Positions 25,444-31,506 of a stretch of DNA of 33,072 bases are shown here, piece after piece; positions within the stretch are counted from its first letter, which is position 1; every line of letters begins with the position of its first letter. The translations under genes were made by a program, and so were the position numbers. The DNA lies in assembly GCF_015356855.1 (NCBI RefSeq), contig NZ_ARXR01000030.1:1-33072 (forward strand), read 5' to 3'. The notes under the pieces were generated by a model. That model was given only the letters and a program-made list of their open reading frames with translations. It ran no database searches and was not told the DNA's origin. The DNA is from Alloalcanivorax venustensis ISO4. GTDB taxonomy: Bacteria > Pseudomonadota > Gammaproteobacteria > Pseudomonadales > Alcanivoracaceae.

Positions 25444-26022
25444 ATGAAAACGAAGATTCGAATCGGGCTGGCGCTGCTGCTGGCGGCCCTGACCCTGGCC
25501 GGCTGCGGGGACGAGCCGGGCAGCGATCTGCCGGTGAACACCCGCCTTGGCGGTGATTTCACACTCACCGATCACAATGGCGAGCCGTTCCGGCTGTCGT
25601 CCCTGGAAGACCGGGTGGTGATTCTGTTCTTCGGCTACACCCACTGCCCGGACATCTGCCCGGCGGTGCTGGCGCGGGTGGCCCAGGCCTACCGCAATCT
25701 GGACGAGCAGGGCGACGCCGGGCCGGTGCAGCCGGTGTTCATCACCTTCGATCCGGAGCGGGACACCCCCGCCCATCTGCGCGAATACCTGCCCTGGTTC
25801 AAGGCCGACATCATCGGCCTCACCGGCAGCGTGGCCGAGATCGAGGCGGTGGCGGAGCAGTACGGGGTGGTATTCCTGAAGACGGACGGCCAGGATGAGG
25901 CCTACGACTTCACCCACAGTGATTACATTTACCTGCTCGACCGGCAGGGCCGGGTGCGCAAGCTCTACCCGGCGGATTTCGACATCGACGAGGTGGTCCA
26001 TGATGTTCAAAGCCTTCTTTAA
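25444..26022 (+). CDS. SCO1/SenC/PrrC-type copper chaperone lipoprotein
   Basis: A thioredoxin-fold protein involved in delivering copper to the CuA site of cytochrome c oxidase. The 192-residue protein has a lipobox LTLAGC (Cys21), so it is anchored to a membrane on the periplasmic side. Copper ligands are visible: HCPDICP (Cys68, Cys72) and the distal His158 in DFTHSDYIYLLD. The usual FFGYTHCPD and FITFDPERDTP motifs are present. The ATG has GGAGAGAGG just upstream. Its last 23 bases overlap the PCuAC gene, a pairing seen often in respiratory copper supply. No oxidase genes lie in the window. Confidence 0.95.
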   Translation: MKTKIRIGLALLLAALTLAGCGDEPGSDLPVNTRLGGDFTLTDHNGEPFRLSSLEDRVVILFFGYTHCPDICPAVLARVAQAYRNLDEQGDAGPVQPVFITFDPERDTPAHLREYLPWFKADIIGLTGSVAEIEAVAEQYGVVFLKTDGQDEAYDFTHSDYIYLLDRQGRVRKLYPADFDIDEVVHDVQSLL

Positions 26023-26446
26023 GCCCGTGGCCCTGGCGGCCCTGCTGGGGCTGTCGGCGACGCCGGCCGCCGCCGGCGATCTGGAAATCAGCGACGCCTG
26101 GTTGCGCGCGGTGCCGCCGGTGTCGCCGACCATGGCCGGCTATTTCGAGCTCCGCAATCGCGGCGACCGGGTGGTGAAACTGGAAGGCGCGGACGTGGAC
26201 TTCGCCGGCGGCGCCATGCTGCACGACAGCCGCACCGGCGAGGACGGCCAGCGGCGGATGGTGCACCTGGACAGTGTGCGTATCGATCCCGGCGATCGGG
26301 TGCGCTTCGCCCCCGGCGGCAAGCACCTGATGCTGATGAAACTGAGCCAGGTGCCGCGTGCCGGCGAAAGCGTGGAGGTGTGCCTCACCTTCGCCAACCA
26401 TGACGACCTCTGCACTGACTTCCCGGTGCGCCACAGCGCCCCCTGA
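26000..26446 (+). CDS. Periplasmic copper chaperone PCuAC
   Basis: A 148-residue secreted copper(I)-binding protein that works with SCO1 in CuA assembly. The signal peptide ends near TPAAA-GD (residue 25). The copper motif is complete: His75 (MLHDS), 11 residues, Met87 (RRMVH), 21 residues, His109 and Met111 (GGKHLMLMK), matching the H-X(10-11)-M-X21-HXM pattern of the family. LEISDAWLRAVPP and GYFELRNRG are also characteristic. The ATG at 26000 lies inside the end of the SCO1 gene with GAGGTGG before it; the frame upstream of it is out-of-register coding sequence. The next gene begins 5 bases after its stop, so this is a three-gene operon. Confidence 0.93.
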   Translation: MMFKAFFKPVALAALLGLSATPAAAGDLEISDAWLRAVPPVSPTMAGYFELRNRGDRVVKLEGADVDFAGGAMLHDSRTGEDGQRRMVHLDSVRIDPGDRVRFAPGGKHLMLMKLSQVPRAGESVEVCLTFANHDDLCTDFPVRHSAP

Positions 26447-26450
26447 GCGG

Positions 26451-27404
26451 GTGACTTCCGGTCGCGGCGCCGCGCTCTGGCTGCTGCTCGGCGCCCTGGC
26501 CGCCGGGCCGGCGGGCGCCGAGTGCCGGGACCTGGCCGCGCCCCGGGCGGTGCCCACCGCCGCCGAGGGGCAATGGAATCTGGCCACCTTCAACCTCTGG
26601 CGCCTGCGCGACACCGAAAAGAACAGCCCCATCGACCGCCCCCTGGACGACGCCGTCTATCAGGCGCGCCTGGACGCCCTGGCCGGCTATATCGTCGACA
26701 CCCTCAAGGCGCCGGTGCTGCTGGCGGTGCAGGAGGTGGAGAGCCTCGCCATCCTCGAACAGCTCGCCGAGCGCGTCACCGCCCGGGGCGGGCCCCGCTA
26801 CCGGGCGCGGCTGCTGGAAGGCCACGACCCGGCCGGCATGGACGTGGCCCTGTTGCACCGGGCCCCGGCGGAAGTCGGCGGTGTCCGCGCCCTGTTCGCC
26901 GACCAGCGCTTCCGGAACCAGCCGCTGTTCAGCCGCCCGCCGCTGGCGGTCTCCCTGACCGCGCCCCGCGAGCTGACCCTGGTGATCGTGCATCTGCGCA
27001 GCGCCAACGGCCTCGGTGAGAAACCCTGGGTGGCGGAGAAGCGGCGCCGCCAGGCGGCACGGTTGGCCGAGTGGTCCCGGGCCCATAGCGACACGGCCCT
27101 GGCGGTGGTCGGCGACTTCAACAGCGCGCCGGACAGCGGCGCCTTCAGCGAGCCGCTGACGGTGATGGCGGCGAGCGGGCTGTACAACAGCTGGGACAAA
27201 GTGAAACCAGCGGAGCGATACAGTTACCGCCACCGTTGCCGGCCGCAGACGCTGGATTACGTCTGGTTGTCGGAGGCCCTCAAGGCGGAGTTGCAGGGTG
27301 TGGCGGTGAGCCGGGGCAATGCCGGGCGCTATGACCGCTTGTACGGCAGTGACGGCACCGAGGTGGTGTCTGACCATGATGGTCTGGTGACGTACTTTGA
27401 GTAG
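26451..27404 (+). CDS. Secreted endonuclease/exonuclease/phosphatase family protein
   Basis: A 317-residue hydrolase of the EEP (DNase I-like) superfamily with a signal peptide (GAALWLLLGALAAGPAGA). Motifs in order are WNLATFNLWRLRD, LLAVQEVES (metal-binding Glu), LTLVIVHLRSA, ALAVVGDFNSAPDSGAF (GDFN), RCRPQTLDYVWLS (LDYV) and VVSDHDGLVTYF (SDH). All the catalytic motifs are intact, so it should be active as a nuclease or phosphatase; the substrate is unknown. The GTG at 26451 is the most plausible start because it follows the PCuAC stop by 4 bases and begins the signal peptide; the frame opens upstream to 26358 inside the PCuAC gene. Its place in a copper-chaperone operon is unexplained. Confidence 0.85.
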   Translation: MTSGRGAALWLLLGALAAGPAGAECRDLAAPRAVPTAAEGQWNLATFNLWRLRDTEKNSPIDRPLDDAVYQARLDALAGYIVDTLKAPVLLAVQEVESLAILEQLAERVTARGGPRYRARLLEGHDPAGMDVALLHRAPAEVGGVRALFADQRFRNQPLFSRPPLAVSLTAPRELTLVIVHLRSANGLGEKPWVAEKRRRQAARLAEWSRAHSDTALAVVGDFNSAPDSGAFSEPLTVMAASGLYNSWDKVKPAERYSYRHRCRPQTLDYVWLSEALKAELQGVAVSRGNAGRYDRLYGSDGTEVVSDHDGLVTYFE

Positions 27405-27424
27405 GCGGGGACTCGCGTAAAAAA

Positions 27425-27477
27425 CACCGTGGGGCCTGCTTGCGTTTCCAGCGAGGACCAGGGAGGGCCCCACGGTG
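27425..27477 (-). terminator. Second terminator of the TorF-like gene
   Basis: CACCGTGGGGCC and GGCCCCACGGTG (27425-27436 and 27466-27477) form a perfect 12-bp stem with a 29-base loop. On the minus strand the stem is followed by six T residues (27424-27419), so it stops transcription coming from the outer-membrane protein gene. It may also slow plus-strand transcription from the EEP gene, which ends 20 bases away. Confidence 0.8.
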
Positions 27478-27486
27478 GGAAAAATA

Positions 27487-27511
27487 GGGGCGGGGGGAGA
27501 GTTCCCGCCCC
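27487..27511 (-). terminator. First terminator of the TorF-like gene
   Basis: GGGGCGGG (27487-27494) and CCCGCCCC (27504-27511) form an 8-bp stem; on the minus strand it is followed by TATTTTT. It lies 15 bases after the stop codon of the outer-membrane protein gene and is backed by a second terminator. Confidence 0.8.
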
Positions 27512-27526
27512 GTGTTCTTGGTGCCT

Positions 27527-28222
27527 TTAGAAGGACAGGGCGTAGGTGACGACGAACAGTGCGTCGTCGTTGTCTTCCATTTCAGACAGATCGTCGGAAT
27601 CCACGACCTTGGACACAGTGAAGCCCAGCTCGTCGGTGAGCGCGTAGCTCAGATCCACGTGGGTGTAGTTGGTGTCGTCGGCGTCGCGATCCCAGGTGCC
27701 CACGGTGATGCCGTACTTATCGTAGGCGTAGCCCACGGTGTAGTAGTTGTCTTCGTTGTCCACGGAGTCGTCGCCGCGGCCGTAGTCACCCACACCGAAG
27801 TAACCGGCGGCGCTGAAGCCGGCGTAACCGAGGCTCAGGATCACTTCCTGCAGGTCACGGTATTCACCATCATCGGTGTACTCACCGGAGTTCGGGTAGT
27901 TGTAGTCCACGTAGGCGATGTCGTAGCTGAAGTCGCCCAGGGAGCCCGCGTAACCGGCGTACAGGTCGTACTCGGTGCCGCCCAGTTCGGAGCTGCCCCA
28001 GATACCGGCGTAGAGGCCCGTGGAGTGCGCGTAATCCAGGCTACCGAACACCTGGGCGTTGCCCTCGGTGAGGTCCTGACCACGCCAGAAGTACATGTTG
28101 GAAACACCAACGGTACCGCTGACTTCGGCAACGGCGATGGAAGGAGCGGCCAGGCCTGCTGCCATGGTGGCGGCCACGCTGGCGGCCAGAACGGTCTTTT
28201 TGATCCCAGATACGTGTTTCAT
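27527..28222 (-). CDS. TorF-family putative outer-membrane porin
   Basis: A 231-residue predicted outer-membrane beta-barrel of the TorF/Gcw_chp type. The signal peptide ends near SIAVA-E. Mature sequence begins VSGTVGVSNMYFWRGQDLTE, the typical start of this family, followed by alternating aromatic and small residues (GLYAGIWGSSELGGTEYDLY, FSYDIAYVDYNYPNSGEY). It ends in a terminal Phe (VTYALSF), as required for BAM-dependent barrels. It is very rich in Asp, Tyr and Gly. The ATG at 28222 (MKHVSGIKKT) has GAGGG 7 bases upstream; an upstream ATG at 28240 is less likely. Double terminators and an isolated position suggest a strongly expressed single gene. Its substrate is unknown. Confidence 0.88.
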   Translation of the reverse strand: MKHVSGIKKTVLAASVAATMAAGLAAPSIAVAEVSGTVGVSNMYFWRGQDLTEGNAQVFGSLDYAHSTGLYAGIWGSSELGGTEYDLYAGYAGSLGDFSYDIAYVDYNYPNSGEYTDDGEYRDLQEVILSLGYAGFSAAGYFGVGDYGRGDDSVDNEDNYYTVGYAYDKYGITVGTWDRDADDTNYTHVDLSYALTDELGFTVSKVVDSDDLSEMEDNDDALFVVTYALSF

Positions 28223-28261
28223 GTGCAACCCTCTTTGCAAATAACAAATGTTCTGTGGTTT

Positions 28262-28278
28262 GTGCGCTCCTGGCGCAC
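28262..28278. repeat. Small hairpin upstream of the TorF-like gene
   Basis: GTGCGC (28262-28267) and GCGCAC (28273-28278) form a 6-bp stem with a 5-base loop, about 40 bases upstream of the TorF-like start codon. If transcription starts further upstream it would stand in the leader RNA. No clear promoter could be assigned in this 224-bp gap. Confidence 0.35.
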
Positions 28279-28329
28279 CGGCCTGGGAGGCTCGTATCGG
28301 TATAAAGCAGGGAGCGTGCCAAAAATAAA

Positions 28330-28351
28330 AACCCCTGATTTTTCAGGGGTT
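28330..28351 (-). terminator. Terminator of the unknown lipoprotein gene
   Basis: AACCCCTGA (28330-28338) and TCAGGGGTT (28343-28351) form a perfect 9-bp stem with a 4-base loop. On the minus strand it is followed by TTTATTTTT, a standard intrinsic terminator about 95 bases after the lipoprotein stop codon. Confidence 0.85.
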
Positions 28352-28446
28352 TGGAGGGGGTAGGCGCAAAGAGGAAGGGTAAAATCAAGTAAAGAGGGCG
28401 GAGCGAATGCGCCATTTCGGTGCCTTGCACCAAAACGGCGCTTTTA

Positions 28447-28920
28447 TCAGGGGCAGTCCCAGTCCACCGGCACGGCGTCGGCCAGCACGCCTTCCTCACC
28501 GCGCACTTCCAGGCCGCACTGGCCGGCGTCGTTGCGGGTGAAGTGGGCCAGGTAGCGGGCCCCCGCTTGGGCGTTGAACTGCACGGCCACCCGGCAGTGG
28601 TTGCGGCGCATGTCGGTGTCGCGTTCGTTGTAGACCACGCCGATGCGGGTCTGGCCGTCGGCGGCCACCGTCACCGGCACCTGCTCGGCTTTTTTCATGG
28701 CGCTGAACAGTTCATCGAAGGCGTTGGTGTCCCAGGGCTTCACCGCCAGCGACGTCTTGGTGTCCTTGAAGCCGCGGCCGGGCACGCAGACCACGGGCTG
28801 GGCGGCTTCATTGCCGGTGAACACCACGGAGGCGGTGTCCTCGCCGGTGGGTTCCTGGTAGTTGAGCATCTGGCAACCCGCCAGCATCAGGGCGGGCAGG
28901 AGCAACAGCGTTTTTTTCAT
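28447..28920 (-). CDS. Small lipoprotein of unknown function
   Basis: A 157-residue protein that I do not recognise. It has a clear signal peptide with lipobox LMLAGC (Cys16), so it is membrane-anchored. The mature part contains four further cysteines (in VVCVPG, NHCRVAV, GQCGLEV and the C-terminal WDCP), which could form two disulfides in the periplasm. Segments such as YNERDTDMRRNHCRVAVQFN and ARYLAHFTRN suggest a compact beta-rich fold. The Shine-Dalgarno (AGAGGA) could be masked by a 7-bp inverted repeat (TCCTCTG at 28930-28936 with CAGAGGA at 28977-28983). It lies 63 bases downstream of the M14-type peptidase gene on the same strand and has its own terminator. Confidence 0.8.
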   Translation of the reverse strand: MKKTLLLLPALMLAGCQMLNYQEPTGEDTASVVFTGNEAAQPVVCVPGRGFKDTKTSLAVKPWDTNAFDELFSAMKKAEQVPVTVAADGQTRIGVVYNERDTDMRRNHCRVAVQFNAQAGARYLAHFTRNDAGQCGLEVRGEEGVLADAVPVDWDCP

Positions 28921-28983
28921 AATCGAAGGTCCTCTGAATGAATATCGCCAGTGTAGGGCTGCAAGAATAGGACCACCAGAGGA

Positions 28984-30033
28984 CTAGGCCGGGTCGCCGC
29001 CGAACCAGTGGCGGATCGCCTCGCGGGTCAGTGCCTCGCGGCGTGGGCCGGTGGGCAGCCAGTTGCCGGCGTTGGCGGTGAGCGCGGTGAGAAATTCCAG
29101 CAGGGGCAGATGCTGGCGCAGCACCCGGTGGTGGCGGTGGCCGATCACCGGGTTGAAGAAGCCGAAGAAATCCAGCATCTGGCGGGGGTTCTTGCGCACC
29201 CACAGCCAGGAACCCATTTCCAGGGTGAACGGCAGGAACACTTTTTCCGGGTGGTGTTCGCGGGCGCGGTCGTAGAGATAGTCCCAGAGGTCGCCGTGGG
29301 TGGTGTAGTTCAGGGACTGGGGCTCGATCAGATAGGGGTGGTGGTGCGGGTAGGTGGCCTCCAGCACCTGTTTGAGCCGGTACACCTCGGCCAGGTGGGC
29401 GATCGGCTGGTGGGTGCGCGCGTAGCTGCACCAGATGCGGTCGCGCCGGCCGAAGCCGCTGTGGCAGTCCAGGCTTAGCGATACCGGCGCGCGCAGCAGC
29501 TTTTCCTCCACCACCCGCACCAGCGCCTGGGCCTCCGCCTCCATGGGGTCGCCGGCCCGGCCCCGGAACCAGGGCAGGTGCCGGCTGATGCGCTGGCCGC
29601 CGACCAGGAACGACACCCGGCCGTCCGCCTCCACCGGGGCGTTGCGCATCAGGTCGACGCCGTTGGGGTTGCTGCGGGTGCGCCGCCAGATGCCGCCCGG
29701 GTTGACCATCGGCATGAACACCAGGCGGATATGCTCCAGGCGCCGGTGCAGCTGGTCGTCCCACTGCAGGCGGTGAATCAGGCTGTGCAGCCAGGACAGA
29801 ATCACCTGGGTGCCGATCCGTTCCACGCCGTGTACGCCGCCGAAAAAGCCGATCGCCGGGGCCCCGGCGGCCTGGCTGCCCATCTCGATCACCCGCACCG
29901 GCAGGCGCATGTCGCCCTGCGGCACCGTCAGTACCTCGGTCACGCGCAGGTGCCGTTCCCCCAGGCGTATCAGGTTGTCCAGATGCAGTTGCTCGGGCAG
30001 GTGGCGTTGTAGCTGGTAGAGGTGTTGTTCCAT
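28984..30033 (-). CDS. M14-type zinc carboxypeptidase-like protein
   Basis: A 349-residue metallopeptidase-fold protein. Zinc ligands are visible as GGVHGVERIG (His68, Glu71) and LSLDCHSGFG (His191). Substrate-side motifs follow the M14 pattern: NPGGIWRRTRSNPNGVDLMR (Asn-Pro-Gly and NPNGVDL) and a catalytic Glu272 in FTLEMGSW. It has no signal peptide, so it is cytosolic, and its substrate is unknown; relatives in this group act on peptides or N-acyl amino acids. The start at 30033 is divergent from the YiiX-like gene, with a Pho-box-like site between them. The lipoprotein gene follows. Confidence 0.85.
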   Translation of the reverse strand: MEQHLYQLQRHLPEQLHLDNLIRLGERHLRVTEVLTVPQGDMRLPVRVIEMGSQAAGAPAIGFFGGVHGVERIGTQVILSWLHSLIHRLQWDDQLHRRLEHIRLVFMPMVNPGGIWRRTRSNPNGVDLMRNAPVEADGRVSFLVGGQRISRHLPWFRGRAGDPMEAEAQALVRVVEEKLLRAPVSLSLDCHSGFGRRDRIWCSYARTHQPIAHLAEVYRLKQVLEATYPHHHPYLIEPQSLNYTTHGDLWDYLYDRAREHHPEKVFLPFTLEMGSWLWVRKNPRQMLDFFGFFNPVIGHRHHRVLRQHLPLLEFLTALTANAGNWLPTGPRREALTREAIRHWFGGDPA

Positions 30034-30072
30034 AGGTCCGGCCGTCGTCGGAACGCCCAGACTAACCGCGCA

Positions 30073-30092
30073 CTGTCACGGTTTTATGACAA
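30073..30092 (-). promoter_or_regulatory. Pho-box-like site upstream of the M14 peptidase gene
   Basis: On the minus strand, TTGTCAT-AAAA-CCGTGAC (30092 down) resembles the PhoB consensus of two CTGTCAT-like heptamers separated by 4 bases; the first heptamer and the A-rich spacer match well, the second weakly. A -10-like TTAGTCT follows 7 bases later. The same bases can be read as an inverted repeat, TGTCA-N8-TGACA. Confidence 0.5.
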
Positions 30093-30130
30093 TCCGCCGG
30101 CGCCGCGAAGGTCACGCAAGCGTGATCAAA

Positions 30131-30148
30131 CTGTCAGCGCACTGTCAC
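30131..30148 (+). promoter_or_regulatory. Pho-box-like site upstream of the YiiX-like gene
   Basis: CTGTCAG-CGCA-CTGTCAC: two heptamers starting CTGTCA, 11 bases apart, in the geometry of a Pho box. A -10-like TCAGTCT follows 9 bases later, and the GTG start of the YiiX-like gene is 47 bases after the site. The spacer is not A-rich. Confidence 0.5.
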
Positions 30149-30194
30149 CCGGCCCGGTCAGTCTTGCCTCGAGCCTGGCCTGCGGACCGCTGCC

Positions 30195-30911
30195 GTGACC
30201 GATGTTCAAGACCTGAATCTGTTATCCCTGGAAACCGGCGATGTGCTGTTGTTTTCCGGACGCGGGCCGGTCAGCGCGGTGATCCGGGTGTTCACCCGCA
30301 GCCCCTGGAGCCACATCGGTCTGGTGGTGCGGCTGCCCGGCTACCCCGAGCCGCTGGTGCTGGAAGCCGCCGGCGGTGGCGATTCCGCCGACCTGCATCT
30401 GGGCCGGCCGGTGGCGGGCGTCACCCTGGTGCCCCTGGCGCGCAAGCTGGCCAACTACGCCGGTGACGTGGCGGTGCGCCGCCGCCTGGGTCCGCCGCTG
30501 AGCGAGGCCCGCCAGCGACTCGCCCGGCGCCTGGTGGCGCGCCTGCTGCACCGTCCCTATAAGAACTACCTCTGGTGCAATGTTCGGGACCTGCTCACCG
30601 GCTTCACCCGTCCGCCGGACCGGCGCGGCTGGTTCTGTTCCGAGCTGGTCGCCGAGTTCTACCGGCGGCTGGGCTGGCTGCCCCGGGATGTGCGGGTCAG
30701 CGGTTTCGTGCCCGGGCACTTCGGCTCCACCCGCCTGACCCTGCTCGACGGCACCCTGCTGCCGCCGCAATTCCTTAAACGGGGCCGGCGCGGGCCGGCC
30801 ACCGAGCCGCCTAAAGCCAGCGCCGCACCCGTTGCCGATACGCTTGCCACTGCGCCCCGAACCGCTGCGCGTGAAAAGCTTCTTCCGCGGCGATCACGTG
30901 GCTATGCATAA
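30195..30911 (+). CDS. YiiX-like permuted papain-fold (NlpC/P60 superfamily) protein
   Basis: A 238-residue protein of the YiiX/permuted NlpC/P60 type, a cysteine hydrolase fold acting on amide or lipid-ester bonds. Motifs are LLSLETGDVLLFSGRGPVS, RSPWSHIGLVVR (His40), VLEAAGGGDS (Glu58) and GWFCSELVAEFYRRLGWLP (Cys148), in the permuted order with His before Cys. The start is a GTG at 30195 without a strong Shine-Dalgarno. The last ~34 residues are basic and low in complexity and are encoded opposite the end of the following minus-strand gene, so the two genes overlap tail to tail by 101 bases. Substrate and location are unknown; no signal peptide is seen. Confidence 0.85.
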   Translation: MTDVQDLNLLSLETGDVLLFSGRGPVSAVIRVFTRSPWSHIGLVVRLPGYPEPLVLEAAGGGDSADLHLGRPVAGVTLVPLARKLANYAGDVAVRRRLGPPLSEARQRLARRLVARLLHRPYKNYLWCNVRDLLTGFTRPPDRRGWFCSELVAEFYRRLGWLPRDVRVSGFVPGHFGSTRLTLLDGTLLPPQFLKRGRRGPATEPPKASAAPVADTLATAPRTAAREKLLPRRSRGYA

Positions 30912-31272
30912 CCCACAGCACCGCCACCAGCATCAGCAGCATGCCCGGGCTGCCCAGGCTCAGCGCGCAGGCCAGATGCAGCAGCGCGAACGCCAGATAA
31001 ATCGGATTGCGGCTGAGCCGGAACACACCGCCGGTGATCAGCGTCCGGGCGGCGCGGTGCGGCATCACCGTGGTACGGGCGCGCGCCAATTGCAGCAGGG
31101 CAGTGAGCAACACCGCGATCGCGATCAGCGCCAGGGTGGCGGCAATGCCCTGGCGGCCGGCAAATGCCGGCAGCGACCAGTTCAGCGCCTGATCCAGGCC
31201 GTAGCCGACCAGCAGGCCGCCCAGGTGGAGGAGGGGTGGCGGCATACGGACTTCGGGATGTTCCAATGGCAT
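30811..31272 (-). CDS. Isoprenylcysteine methyltransferase-like membrane protein
   Basis: A 153-residue integral membrane protein of the ICMT/PEMT-like methyltransferase group. It has four hydrophobic segments (LHLGGLLVGYGL, GIAATLALIAIAVLLTALLQ, IYLAFALLHLACALSL and MLLMLVAVLWVMHSHVI). It carries the family motifs GVFRLSRNPIYLA and AEEAFHAQRFGAQWQAYRQR, which hold the SAM-binding residues. The methyl acceptor in bacteria is generally unknown. The ATG at 31272 is preceded by GAGAG; ATG 31245 is an alternative. Two and a half copies of a 22-bp repeat lie directly upstream. The 3' end overlaps the YiiX-like gene on the opposite strand by 101 bases. Confidence 0.85.
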   Translation of the reverse strand: MPLEHPEVRMPPPLLHLGGLLVGYGLDQALNWSLPAFAGRQGIAATLALIAIAVLLTALLQLARARTTVMPHRAARTLITGGVFRLSRNPIYLAFALLHLACALSLGSPGMLLMLVAVLWVMHSHVIAAEEAFHAQRFGAQWQAYRQRVRRWL

Positions 31273-31326
31273 GACGATCTCTCGTTAATTCGTTGACGAC
31301 TCTCTATCAATTCGTTGACGACTCTC
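31265..31326. repeat. Tandem 22-bp repeats upstream of the methyltransferase-like gene
   Basis: AATTCGTTGACGACTCTC occurs exactly twice (31287-31304 and 31309-31326), a period of 22 bp. A degenerate third copy (31265-31283) runs over the start codon of the methyltransferase-like gene. The -35 box of the phoH2 promoter begins 2 bases after the last copy. Two-turn spacing would place bound proteins on the same face of the DNA. Confidence 0.7.
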
Positions 31327-31327
31327 G

Positions 31328-31356
31328 TTGTCAGGTCTGAAAAGCTGGGTTATGGT
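31328..31356 (+). promoter_or_regulatory. Predicted sigma-70 promoter of phoH2
   Basis: TTGTCA (31328-31333), a 17-base spacer and TATGGT (31351-31356). The -35 matches at 5 of 6 positions and the -10 at 4 of 6. Transcription would start near 31363, giving a leader of about 144 bases before the ATG at 31507. Confidence 0.6.
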
Positions 31357-31365
31357 AATTTACAT

Positions 31366-31505
31366 CCCGCCCTTGCGGGAGTGATCGCGATCCGAAGCTG
31401 AAAGCTAACCAGCAACCGCCGGTAGCACTGTAAACGGCGGCAGGAGCAGGCGTCACTCTCGTGCCCGTATCCCGCCGCCCTAACGTCACGCAAATAGGGG
31501 ATACG
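31366..31505 (+). promoter_or_regulatory. Structured leader of phoH2 with a hairpin masking the Shine-Dalgarno
   Basis: Three stems can be drawn. CCCGC-CCTT-GCGGG occupies 31366-31379. CCGCCG (31416-31421) pairs with CGGCGG (31435-31440). CGTATCCC (31466-31473) pairs perfectly with GGGATACG (31498-31505), which contains most of the AGGGG Shine-Dalgarno of phoH2. CGGCGG can alternatively pair with the downstream CCGCCG overlapping the anti-Shine-Dalgarno strand (31472-31477), so a switch is conceivable. No known riboswitch class was recognised. Confidence 0.5.
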
Positions 31506-31506
31506 C

